A program made the position numbers and the translations under genes. The notes under the pieces were generated by a model. The model did no database searches, was not told the origin of the DNA, and saw only the letters and a program-made list of their open reading frames with translations. A stretch of 46,879 bases of DNA from CAZTDD01 sp964612675 (GTDB lineage Bacteria; Hinthialibacterota; Hinthialibacteria; Hinthialibacterales; JAKPRU01). The DNA lies in contig CAZTDD010000042.1 of assembly GCA_964612675.1 (NCBI GenBank), positions 1-46,879 on the forward strand, in the 5' to 3' direction. Below, one piece after another: positions 33,847-40,742 of this stretch (positions are counted from its first letter, which is position 1; each line of letters opens with the position of its first letter).

Positions 33847-34869
33847 TCATGCGGTTTTCGCGGAAGGCTGCTTGATTCCGCCGACCAGACCGGTCCGCAA
33901 TCGCTCGACACCTTTCACCAGCCAGCCCGCCAGCGTGCCGAACAAGTATCCCGTTAAAATCACACCCACAACCGGATACAACCACAATCCGGTCCATTGC
34001 CCGTGGTAGAAGTTCCCATTCACATAAAACGCTCGAAGGCTGTCCCCGCCAAGAAGCCACCAGAGAATCACCAGAACGCCTAAAAGGATACCGTGAAAAA
34101 CACCAATAACCGCGCCGATTTTCACAATTTCATTTGTGGAACGCGACTCGCGGGGAACGTAAAAAGCCGCAATCCAAACCGAAACGGCCAAGGCGAGTAT
34201 GGGAATGATAATCAAGTCGTAGTGACGGGTAATGTAGTAACGAGGCCGTAAACGGTACCGAACGACCTCAGCCTGGTCCCTGGCGGATTTTGCCTGCATC
34301 TGTGCCTGGCGCGCTTCGGTAGGTTGCCCGTTCTGCTGAAACTGCGCAGCCTGTTCTTCATATTGTTGCGCCTGGTCGGCCAACGCCGCGAGCGTGCGTT
34401 CAAGACGCTGCTTTTTTTGACCGCGAGGACCACTGAGCCGTTTGGCTTCTATTTCGAGCTCTCGCGCGCGAGAACGGGCCTCCTGAGCCTCCATCCTGAC
34501 CTGAGCCGCCTCCGCACTTCGCCCGGCCTCCTCCAGCTGAGCCGCCTGCTCATCCAGCTGGTTCGCCTTCGCCATCGTACGCTGGTACTGGTTGTCCCAC
34601 AAATGACCAACCTCTTTCTGGACCGTCCTGCTTTGGACCTCCATGAGCCACTGGACACTGGCGCAAAGCATGTATTGCGAAACCGGCTTCCATACTCCCA
34701 GCCGCTTGCCTTCATACAACGCGCTAAAAGGCCGCTCCCGTTCGAGCCCGCCCACTTTGAACACGAGTGAAGCGACCACAATCCCGCAGAGGACGGATAG
34801 GGAAGACGCAATGAGAAAAAGAACCAGCTGCCGTCGCGGAGTCATTGACTGCGGGGAGGATTCGGTCAT
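33847..34869 (-). CDS. Membrane protein with coiled-coil domain, function unknown
   Basis: 340 residues. One N-terminal membrane helix (VLFLIASSLSVLCGIVVASL), then a loop, a Gln/Ala/Glu-rich coiled coil at about 95-200 (QLDEQAAQLEEAGRSAEAAQ and the repeat-like QAQQYEEQAAQFQQNGQ), then three or four membrane helices in the last 130 residues (DLIIIPILALAVSVWIAAFY; GVFHGILLGVLVILWWLLGG; WLYPVVGVILTGYLFGTLAG). The coil would lie on one side of the membrane. No family recognised. It is convergent with the GT4 gene with no intervening base. Confidence 0.6.
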   Translation of the reverse strand: MTESSPQSMTPRRQLVLFLIASSLSVLCGIVVASLVFKVGGLERERPFSALYEGKRLGVWKPVSQYMLCASVQWLMEVQSRTVQKEVGHLWDNQYQRTMAKANQLDEQAAQLEEAGRSAEAAQVRMEAQEARSRARELEIEAKRLSGPRGQKKQRLERTLAALADQAQQYEEQAAQFQQNGQPTEARQAQMQAKSARDQAEVVRYRLRPRYYITRHYDLIIIPILALAVSVWIAAFYVPRESRSTNEIVKIGAVIGVFHGILLGVLVILWWLLGGDSLRAFYVNGNFYHGQWTGLWLYPVVGVILTGYLFGTLAGWLVKGVERLRTGLVGGIKQPSAKTA

Positions 34870-34906
34870 TATCGGTCTCAGTCTTTGTCGCCTGTCAGTA
34901 GCGCCC

Positions 34907-35047
34907 GGGTTTATCCCCGGGCGTTCGTCCCGGGCGTCGGGTTTATCCCCGGGCGTCGGGTTTATCCCCCGGCGTCGGGTTTATCCCCCGGCGTCGGGTT
35001 TATCCCCAGGCGTCGGGTTTATCCCCGGGCGTCGGGTTTATCCCATG
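34907..35047. repeat. 19-bp tandem repeat array
   Basis: Unit GGGTTTATCCCCGGGCGTC, with starts at 34939, 34958, 34977, 34996, 35015 and a partial one at 35034, plus a diverged leading unit at 34907. Point variants are CCCCC and CCCAGG. It lies just upstream of the membrane coiled-coil gene on its 5' side, so it could affect that promoter. Confidence 0.85.
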
Positions 35048-35073
35048 CGTGAAGGGTGAACGCACCGGCTTCC

Positions 35074-35161
35074 TTGATACCGTCGCAAAAAGTCCGGCAG
35101 AGTTCTTCCCCCTCTCCCCCTGGGAGAGGGCGGGGTGAGGGATCTTTGCATTTTGCGTCAA
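35074..35161. repeat. Family B element, copy 3
   Basis: Left end CGTCGCAAAAAGTCC, core CCCTCTCCCCCTGGGAGAGGG, right end GATCTTTGCATTTTGCGTCA. With flanking bases to about 35194 it is an inverted near-copy of 32546-32656. The rest of 35048-35303 shows nothing recognised. Confidence 0.7.
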
Positions 35162-35303
35162 CCCCTCTCTGTATTCCATGAATTCCTGTCATTCATCCTT
35201 CCCGGTGTCTCACCGCTTCATGATTCCAAACTCATAATGAACAACGAAAGACTTCGCTCAAAGTATCTGCAGAGGGTAGAGAAAACAAGGTCGCCACAGC
35301 CGG

Positions 35304-36290
35304 TCACGAAACGCTTTTCATCGTATCCGCCACGTCGGGACGCGCCAAAATCCGCACCAGGTCCGAGAACAAGTCCCAGTCAAAATGGCGAAGCATTTCC
35401 CTCTTGATAACGGAAAGCGCCTCGAATGTGGTGTGTCGGTCCTTGAACGGACGTTTCGTGTTGAGAGCGTCAAACGTGTCCGCAATAGCGCAGATCTTGG
35501 CCGGCGCACTGATATCGTCGCCTTCCAGTCCATGCGGGTAACCGGAGCCGTCGGGCCGCTCGTGATGCTGCAAAATGATCTGCCGGGTCTCCTCAGGCAG
35601 TTCGACCTCTCCGAGCACCTCGAACGCCAACAGCGGGTGCTGTTTCATCAGTTCCCACTCCTCATGCGTCAAAGCGCCGCGCCGTTCCATGATCTCGCGG
35701 GGGAGCTTTCGTTTCCCGATATCGTGCAACAAAAACCCAGGGCCGTATTTGTACATCAGATCTCGGTGCGTTGCTTTGAGAACAATCTTGGCCAAAGCCA
35801 TACCCAGAATACAAACGTTCACGGAATGGGTGTAAAGGCGATAATCCGATTCGGCGAGCTGCATGAAACGCTGAGTCGCCAGATCGGTTCGCAACATCAT
35901 TTTGGTCATGGGGCGCACGATGCGCTCCGTGATATCGACAATGTCCTCCCCTGGCGTGTCGTCAAAAGCGGTCTCCATCATATGGCTGGACGCGCCGTAA
36001 ACCACCTCGCACTTGGTGTCTTCAGGTACGGAGTCATCGTCAACAACGTCGTCCAGGTTCTCCTCCAGGTATTTCTGGTATTCGTCCCATTCCTCGGCGG
36101 GTACCCAGAGCGTCTTCACTTTGTTACGTTGAAGGCTGTCGAGACTTTCTGAGGTGAATGGAAGGTCCTTGCCGCGATAAAGGACATAGTTGTCCTCGGA
36201 GCCTCGCTGCATGTAGAGGCTGAAGGTAGTCGATTGATCAAGCCGGAGAGTCTCAACCGGAAGAGGAAGATACTCCTGATCCGTTGGCAT
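35304..36290 (-). CDS. HD-GYP domain phosphodiesterase-like protein
   Basis: 328 residues from ATG 36290 (AAGGGGAATC upstream). The N-terminal 120 residues form an accessory domain with FSLYMQRGSEDNYVLYRG and LWVPAEEWDEYQKYL, seen in many HD-GYP proteins as a DUF3391-like or PilZ-like module. The HD-GYP domain follows: YTHSVNVCILGMALA, FLLHDIGKRKLP (His189-Asp190), MKQHPLLAFEVL, HHERPDGSGYP (242-252) and ICAIADTFDALNTKRPFK. All key residues are present, so cyclic-di-GMP hydrolysis is likely. There is no receiver domain. It is downstream of parAB on the same strand. Confidence 0.92.
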   Translation of the reverse strand: MPTDQEYLPLPVETLRLDQSTTFSLYMQRGSEDNYVLYRGKDLPFTSESLDSLQRNKVKTLWVPAEEWDEYQKYLEENLDDVVDDDSVPEDTKCEVVYGASSHMMETAFDDTPGEDIVDITERIVRPMTKMMLRTDLATQRFMQLAESDYRLYTHSVNVCILGMALAKIVLKATHRDLMYKYGPGFLLHDIGKRKLPREIMERRGALTHEEWELMKQHPLLAFEVLGEVELPEETRQIILQHHERPDGSGYPHGLEGDDISAPAKICAIADTFDALNTKRPFKDRHTTFEALSVIKREMLRHFDWDLFSDLVRILARPDVADTMKSVS

Positions 36291-36350
36291 AGTGATTCCC
36301 CTTGTACACAAACAGCCGGGTGTCGGCTCGCTCTAGAGAAGCGTCTTCAC

Positions 36351-36474
36351 CCTCAGCCATGACGCCGTCGCAAAAAGTCGTCCGTCGACAGTAGAAATTC
36401 CCCTCTCCCACCGGGAGAGCGGGTTAGGGTGAGGGCCGATTCTTGGACTTTTTGCGGTGCCCTCATCCATGACG
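36351..36474. repeat. Family B element, copy 4, with target-site duplication
   Basis: Core 36365-36460 runs from CCGTCGCAAAAAGTCG to GGACTTTTTGCGGTGC. It is flanked by CCTCAGCCATGACG (36351-36364) and CCTCATCCATGACG (36461-36474), identical at 13 of 14 positions. It sits between parB and the HD-GYP gene. Confidence 0.8.
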
Positions 36475-36588
36475 AAACGGCGATAACGCAAAACCGAAGA
36501 TGCCGCGAAGAGAATATCGTAGCGGGCATTCCCTTGAGACTCGAACATCTTGCCAGTCGTCCGACGCACCCAACTTTCCGCCCAACCG

Positions 36589-37461
36589 TCATCCATCAGG
36601 CGATATTTGAAGGCGTTCCATCAAGGAATTCAGCTGGGTATTGTCGTAAAACTCTATCTCGATCTTACCCTTGCCGCTTTTGCTTCTCACAATACGCACG
36701 CGCGTTTGGAGGCGATCCTGAAAAAGGGCCTCCAGGTTATCCAAATAAGGATCGCTTGAGCGCTCGCTGCGTTGCGTCGACTGCTTGCGAGGCTTGCCGG
36801 ACGACACAAGTCGTTCCGTTTCTCGCACACTTAGCTTATCGCTAACAATTTTACGGGCCAGGGACAAGAGACGGGTGCCGGGAGAAACGCCCACAAGGGC
36901 ACGAGCATGACCCGCCGACAACGCGCCTGAACGGACCATGTCTTGGACCTCTTCCGGCAATGTCAGCAGGCGGAGGGAATTCGCAACGGCTTCACGACTT
37001 TTCCCGACGCGTTGTGCAACAGTATCTTGTGTCAAGTGAAAAGACTTGACAAGGTGCTCATACGCGAGCGATTCGTCAATCGGGTTCAGATCGGCACGTT
37101 GAAGATTCTCGACTAGGGCCAACTCCAGCGACTGCAAATCCTCCGCAGCAACAAGAACGGCCGGAAGACGGTCCAGACCGGCCATCCGACACGCGCGAAG
37201 ACGACGTTCGCCGGCAATGAGTTCAAAGCGGTCCGGATTCACCGGGCTCTGGCGGACAAGTACAGGCTGAAGCACACCGTGCAGCTTGATCGATTGCGCA
37301 AGTCCCTCCAACCCCGCATCGTCAAAAGCCTGGCGAGGCTGGAACTCATTCTCGTCGATCCGGTCAACCGGCAGTTCCTGGTACGGTTTCTCGGTCGCCA
37401 CTTCCTCCGGAAGATCCGACAGCAGGGCGGACAAACCACGGCCGAGGGCTTTTCTTTTCAT
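36589..37461 (-). CDS. parB: Chromosome partition protein ParB
   Basis: 290 residues. N-terminal GRGLSALL, then the CTPase/ParB N-domain with NEFQPRQAF, IKLHGVLQPVLVR, the GERRLRACRMAG box and LVENLQRADLNPI. The HTH region for parS binding is HLTQDTVAQRVGKSREAVAN, and the C-terminal dimer domain ends GKIEIEFYDNTQLNSLMERL. ParB loads at parS sites and spreads by CTP-dependent sliding. Three near-consensus parS sites lie at 38.6-39.6 kb. The gene overlaps the end of parA by about 98 bp. Confidence 0.95.
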   Translation of the reverse strand: MKRKALGRGLSALLSDLPEEVATEKPYQELPVDRIDENEFQPRQAFDDAGLEGLAQSIKLHGVLQPVLVRQSPVNPDRFELIAGERRLRACRMAGLDRLPAVLVAAEDLQSLELALVENLQRADLNPIDESLAYEHLVKSFHLTQDTVAQRVGKSREAVANSLRLLTLPEEVQDMVRSGALSAGHARALVGVSPGTRLLSLARKIVSDKLSVRETERLVSSGKPRKQSTQRSERSSDPYLDNLEALFQDRLQTRVRIVRSKSGKGKIEIEFYDNTQLNSLMERLQISPDG

Positions 37462-38233
37462 TGAGTATCATCTCCCGTGCCAAAGCAAGATAATCGTCGG
37501 CACCGTGGGATCGAACATCGTAGAGTATAATCGGCTTCCCATGACTGGGAGCCTCACTGAGGCGGACACTCCGCCGGATTTTCGTCTCAAATACGGCATC
37601 GGTATATACACTCCGTATTTCATCCTCCACTTGCCGAGCTAATGTTGTCCGGGTATCGGCCATTGTCAAGAGAATGCCTTCTAATGAAAGTTTCGGATTG
37701 TGTTGCTGACGCAGAAGGCTCATCGAGTCAAAGAGCTCCGTCAGCCCCTCCAACGCATAATACTCCGCCTGAACGGGAATAATCACCGAATCCGAGGCAA
37801 GAAGTGCGTTGATTGTCAGATATCCAACAGAAGGAGGACAATCGATGATGATATAGGCGGGTAATTCATCGGCACTACAATTCCATAAAAACTGCGACAC
37901 CGCTCGTTGAAGCTGTTTTGCGCCGAGATTCATCGACGCCAGCTGATAGTCGGCCGAAAGGAGATCCGAGTGGGACGGGGACAATTCAAGAAGTTGAATC
38001 TCGGTGGACCGGAGTGTCTGTTGAAGCGGCTTCTGCTCGACAAGTACCTCATACATGGATGCAGGAATTGAACGCTTATCGATACCAAGGCCGCTGGTCG
38101 CATTCGCCTGCGGGTCCATATCGATAAGAATAACGCGCTTGTCGCCTGCTGCGAGGCAGGCAGAGAGATTGATCGCGGTCGTAGTCTTGCCGACGCCACC
38201 CTTCTGATTGGCAATAGAGATGATCCGAACCAT
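37364..38233 (-). CDS. parA: Chromosome partition ATPase ParA (Soj)
   Basis: 289 residues from ATG 38233 (a TTG two codons upstream is ignored). Deviant Walker A IANQKGGVGKTTTAINL, Walker A' LIDMDPQANATSGLG, and Walker B IIIDCPPSVGYLTINALLAS, then TMADTRTTLARQVEDEI and ETKIRRSVRLSEAPSHGKPI. All are textbook for chromosomal ParA. The typical family end is near LALAREMI; about 35 further residues (PRPWFVRPAVGSSGGSGD) are read from within the parB 5' region in another frame, giving the long overlap. Confidence 0.95.
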   Translation of the reverse strand: MVRIISIANQKGGVGKTTTAINLSACLAAGDKRVILIDMDPQANATSGLGIDKRSIPASMYEVLVEQKPLQQTLRSTEIQLLELSPSHSDLLSADYQLASMNLGAKQLQRAVSQFLWNCSADELPAYIIIDCPPSVGYLTINALLASDSVIIPVQAEYYALEGLTELFDSMSLLRQQHNPKLSLEGILLTMADTRTTLARQVEDEIRSVYTDAVFETKIRRSVRLSEAPSHGKPIILYDVRSHGADDYLALAREMILNEKKSPRPWFVRPAVGSSGGSGDRETVPGTAG

Positions 38234-38246
38234 AGTCAATATGTAG

Positions 38247-38268
38247 GGGCAACCCCCTGTGGTTGCCC
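38247..38268. repeat. Short inverted repeat before parA
   Basis: GGGCAACC (38247-38254), loop CCCTGT, GGTTGCCC (38261-38268). It is 14 bp upstream of the parA start, within the expected leader. Confidence 0.5.
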
Positions 38269-38403
38269 GTCGCCAAACGCTTGCCCTCCGTCAAATGTAC
38301 CGGCAAAAAGTTAGAAGGATAGAAACAAAGAACGCTTCTACCCTCCGCCCTCTGTATATCCCCTTACTGCGGCCACACGAGCGTAGCCCTGTTTGAGGAG
38401 AAG

Positions 38404-38481
38404 GCGACCCCTGAGCGACCGGGGACATGGCGACCCCTGAGCGACCGGGCACATGGGTACCCCTGAGCGACCACGCACATG
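38404..38481. repeat. Three tandem 26-bp repeats
   Basis: Unit GCGACCCCTGAGCGACCGGG plus CACATG, at 38404-38429, 38430-38455 and 38456-38481 with a few substitutions. There are no spacers, so it is not a CRISPR array. It lies between parA and a parS site. Confidence 0.85.
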
Positions 38482-38487
38482 GGTAAC

Positions 38488-38535
38488 ACGTTCCTCCCCC
38501 GAGACCGGGGGAGGTTAGGAGGGGGTTGATATCCC
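38488..38535. repeat. Family C palindromic repeat, copy 2
   Basis: CCTCCCCCGAGACCGGGGGAGG followed by TTAGGAGGGGGTTGAT, matching part of the element at 29774-29906. Confidence 0.6.
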
Positions 38536-38622
38536 TTTCGCTCACTTGTTGCTACCCCATCATCGCACCTGTTGTTGTTTTTGGCAACTGCTGAACCGTT
38601 CGTTTCTACGAAAAAATCGGGT

Positions 38623-38638
38623 TGTTTCACGTGAAACA
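38623..38638. promoter_or_regulatory. parS: parS site 1
   Basis: TGTTTCACGTGAAACA, a perfect 16-bp palindrome matching the widely conserved chromosomal parS consensus. It lies 17 bp past the rsmG stop. Confidence 0.95.
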
Positions 38639-38654
38639 GCAATGGTCGGCAAAA

Positions 38655-39380
38655 TCAAAGAGGATTCTTCCGAATTCTCCCTGGCTTTCGTGGGTATTTG
38701 TCACTCATCTCTCCTACACGCCCGACGACAAGCACCGCCTGCTCCGCATCTCTCCCCGGCAGCGTGTAAGGCATCGCCTCGACGAACTCCCCGCCCAGCG
38801 CCTCAAATGCGTTTGTCGCCTCCCCGAGTTCATCTCTCCATTCCTTTCCGCGATGCGCCAAAAGGTGCCCTCCATCCCTCAAAAATGGCAAACACAACTC
38901 AAGCAACTGTGGAAATGCGGCCACACCACGCCCAAGCACGAGATCATACATCCCTCGCTCTGTCGAATCATGCGCCAATTCCTCCGATCTCTCGCTAAGC
39001 ACCCTTCCCCGGAGCGGCAACAGCTGTTCACATACCGTCCGCAGGAATTCACCGTTCTTCTTTTGCGCGTCTACCAACGCAACCTCCCATGCCGGCTGTG
39101 CCAATGCGCACGGGATCCCCGGCAACCCAGGACCCGTCCCAATATCGATCACTCGCTCCATTCCCACGATCCCCTCAAATCGCAAAACCTGCAGGCTGTC
39201 GACGAAGTGGTATGTCAGGATCTCATCCTGCGTTCGGTATTTGCTGATGTTGCGCTTCTCCCCTTCCCTCTGTAGAAAACCGAGATAAACCCACAACTGC
39301 TCCAGACACGGCTCAACCGCAGCGCCAACCTCCGTCAGCGTCTCCCTCAACAGCGTCTCTGCATCGCTCGTGCCGTTCAT
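38655..39380 (-). CDS. rsmG: 16S rRNA (guanine527-N7)-methyltransferase RsmG (GidB)
   Basis: 241 residues. Family blocks: WVYLGFLQREGEKRNISKYR, ILTYHFVDSL, the SAM loop VIDIGTGPGLPGIPCALA, VALVDAQKKNGEFL, the VLGRGVAAFPQLLELC region (RxVA equivalent) and LPFLRDGGHLLAHRGKEW. It methylates N7 of G527 of 16S rRNA with SAM. rsmG commonly sits beside parAB near the origin, as here. No strong ribosome site before ATG 39380. The C-terminus is basic (KYPRKPGRIRKNPL). Confidence 0.93.
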   Translation of the reverse strand: MNGTSDAETLLRETLTEVGAAVEPCLEQLWVYLGFLQREGEKRNISKYRTQDEILTYHFVDSLQVLRFEGIVGMERVIDIGTGPGLPGIPCALAQPAWEVALVDAQKKNGEFLRTVCEQLLPLRGRVLSERSEELAHDSTERGMYDLVLGRGVAAFPQLLELCLPFLRDGGHLLAHRGKEWRDELGEATNAFEALGGEFVEAMPYTLPGRDAEQAVLVVGRVGEMSDKYPRKPGRIRKNPL

Positions 39381-39413
39381 GCACTGTTCCTTTCACCTTG
39401 GCTCACAAGTAGA

Positions 39414-39429
39414 TGTTCCACGTGAAACA
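39414..39429. promoter_or_regulatory. parS: parS site 2
   Basis: TGTTCCACGTGAAACA, the common one-base variant of the parS consensus, 33 bp upstream of the rsmG start. Confidence 0.92.
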
Positions 39430-39451
39430 ACGAGCATCCTAGCGCCTCACC

Positions 39452-39516
39452 CAATGTCATTCAGTCAATGAGATGCAACGCATTTCCCCTTTCAAAAACC
39501 TTAACGTAAGACATCG
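39452..39516. repeat. Possible remnant of a family A element between parS sites
   Basis: CAATGTCATTCAGTCAATG at the left and CCTTAACGTAAGACATCG at the right match diverged family A termini in inverted orientation, with the core lost. Evidence is similarity of both ends only. Confidence 0.45.
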
Positions 39517-39536
39517 GCGACTTGCTTCTCAGCCTC

Positions 39537-39552
39537 CGTTTCACGTGAAACA
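39537..39552. promoter_or_regulatory. parS: parS site 3
   Basis: CGTTTCACGTGAAACA, 15 of 16 bases of the consensus, 4 bp beyond the dapB stop. Confidence 0.85.
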
Positions 39553-39556
39553 ACTC

Positions 39557-40300
39557 TCACTCAACGAGGAGGTTGTCCAGCCCGTACACCAGACCACCCC
39601 TCTTCACCATCCCTCGAATCCCCAAAAGAACACCCGGCATGAACGACGTTCTACTCAAGGTGTCGTGACGGATCGAGAGGGTCTGGCCTTCCTCACCGAA
39701 AAGCACCTCTTGGTGCGCCAGAAGCCCCTTCAAGCGCACACTGTGCACACAAATTCCCTCGGCAGCCATCCCTCGCGGCGGTTGCCCCATCCCGACAGGA
39801 CTCGTCACCTCCGACGCCGCCGCCGCTCTCGCCTCTGCGATCAACGCCGCCGTCTTCAACGCCGTCCCCGACGGCGCATCCGCCTTTCCCGCGTGGTGAA
39901 GCTCGATGATTTCCACCTCAGGCATGAACCTCGCTGCCTCCGCTGCGAACCGCATCATCAATACAGCCCCAATCGCAAAGTTCGGCGCAATCAAAAGCCC
40001 CCGCTCACGTCCCTCCGCTTCCTCTCGCAATGCCGCGATATCCTCACTCGTGAAACCTGTCGTCCCCACAACCCCCGCACAGTCCGTGCTCAAGATCTTT
40101 CTCGCGTTCTCCATCGCACCCGACGGTAGTGTAAAATCCACTATCGCGTCCGCATTCCCTGATCTCGCAGCCTCCACAAAATCATCCCCCAAATCGCACG
40201 CTGCTACCAGACGCATGTCCTCCGCCTCTTCCACTGCCTTCACTGCCTCCAACCCCATCCGCCCCTTCGCCCCGTTCACTACTACGCGAATCTGGTCCAT
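39557..40300 (-). CDS. dapB: 4-hydroxy-tetrahydrodipicolinate reductase
   Basis: 247 residues; reduces hydroxytetrahydrodipicolinate with NAD(P)H in lysine/diaminopimelate synthesis. NAD(P) loop VVVNGAKGRMG (Gly10-x-x-Gly13-x-x-Gly16), VDFTLPSG, GVVGTTGF, IAPNFAIGAVLMM and the catalytic block ELHHAGKADAPSGTA (His135-His136, Lys139). The length and all motifs match the family. A good ribosome site (AAGGAG) precedes ATG 40300. No other lysine-pathway gene is in the window. Confidence 0.96.
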   Translation of the reverse strand: MDQIRVVVNGAKGRMGLEAVKAVEEAEDMRLVAACDLGDDFVEAARSGNADAIVDFTLPSGAMENARKILSTDCAGVVGTTGFTSEDIAALREEAEGRERGLLIAPNFAIGAVLMMRFAAEAARFMPEVEIIELHHAGKADAPSGTALKTAALIAEARAAAASEVTSPVGMGQPPRGMAAEGICVHSVRLKGLLAHQEVLFGEEGQTLSIRHDTLSRTSFMPGVLLGIRGMVKRGGLVYGLDNLLVE

Positions 40301-40742
40301 TTCGCTTTTCTCCTTCCAGTTTCCTGCTCTATACGCTTCTTCGCTGGAACCACGTACCCAAAATAGGCTACAATCCGTTAGTTCGTCAATCCATTTGTGT
40401 ATTCCATTTGTTTATTCGACCCATGTCCACTATTCCAGCTCCAACCCATTCCGACCTCCTTCTACCGAAAGGTCCCGGAATCCACCCTCCTGGCCATCCG
40501 CCCGCACGAACCGCTGCTATGAGAAAGACACCCATCCCTACGGGACATGTCACAATGAGCGGGCCGCCCCAATCGCTTGTCAATCGGTCTGCCAAAGCCA
40601 CCCGAGGCTCGTTCCGTCTTTCCCGTTCCTTTTTCGTGCTTTCGTGGATCTTTCGTGTCTTCGTGTTTCATTACCATGCCAGCCTGCGTCTTTCGACTTG
40701 CGCCCCTTGTCCGCCACCCTTTCTTACCAGGAGCGACGCAAC
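40301..40742. other. Noncoding stretch with an iterated TTCGTG segment
   Basis: No gene can be supported here; the open frames lack family similarity and ribosome sites. At 40625-40672 the sequence iterates TTCGTG/CTTCGTG (TTTCGTGCTTTCGTGG, then CTTTCGTGTCTTCGTG), a low-complexity repeat. The end provides the ribosome site AGGAG for the next gene. Confidence 0.5.

Noticed and set aside
34907..35047. Replication origin with DnaA boxes
   Set aside because: Units contain TTTATCCCC, which lacks the CACA end of a DnaA box; no AT-rich unwinding region seen.
36475..36596. Short ORF overlapping the end of parB, beginning MDDGWAESWVRR
   Set aside because: It runs into the family B element, has no ribosome site beyond the parB end and no recognised family.
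38404..38481. Possible CRISPR array
   Set aside because: Repeats are directly adjacent with no spacers and no cas gene is nearby.
39906..40742. Long N-terminal extension of the large glycosyltransferase
   Set aside because: This open frame is antisense to dapB and then noncoding; the GTG at 40743 has a ribosome site and starts the membrane protein proper.
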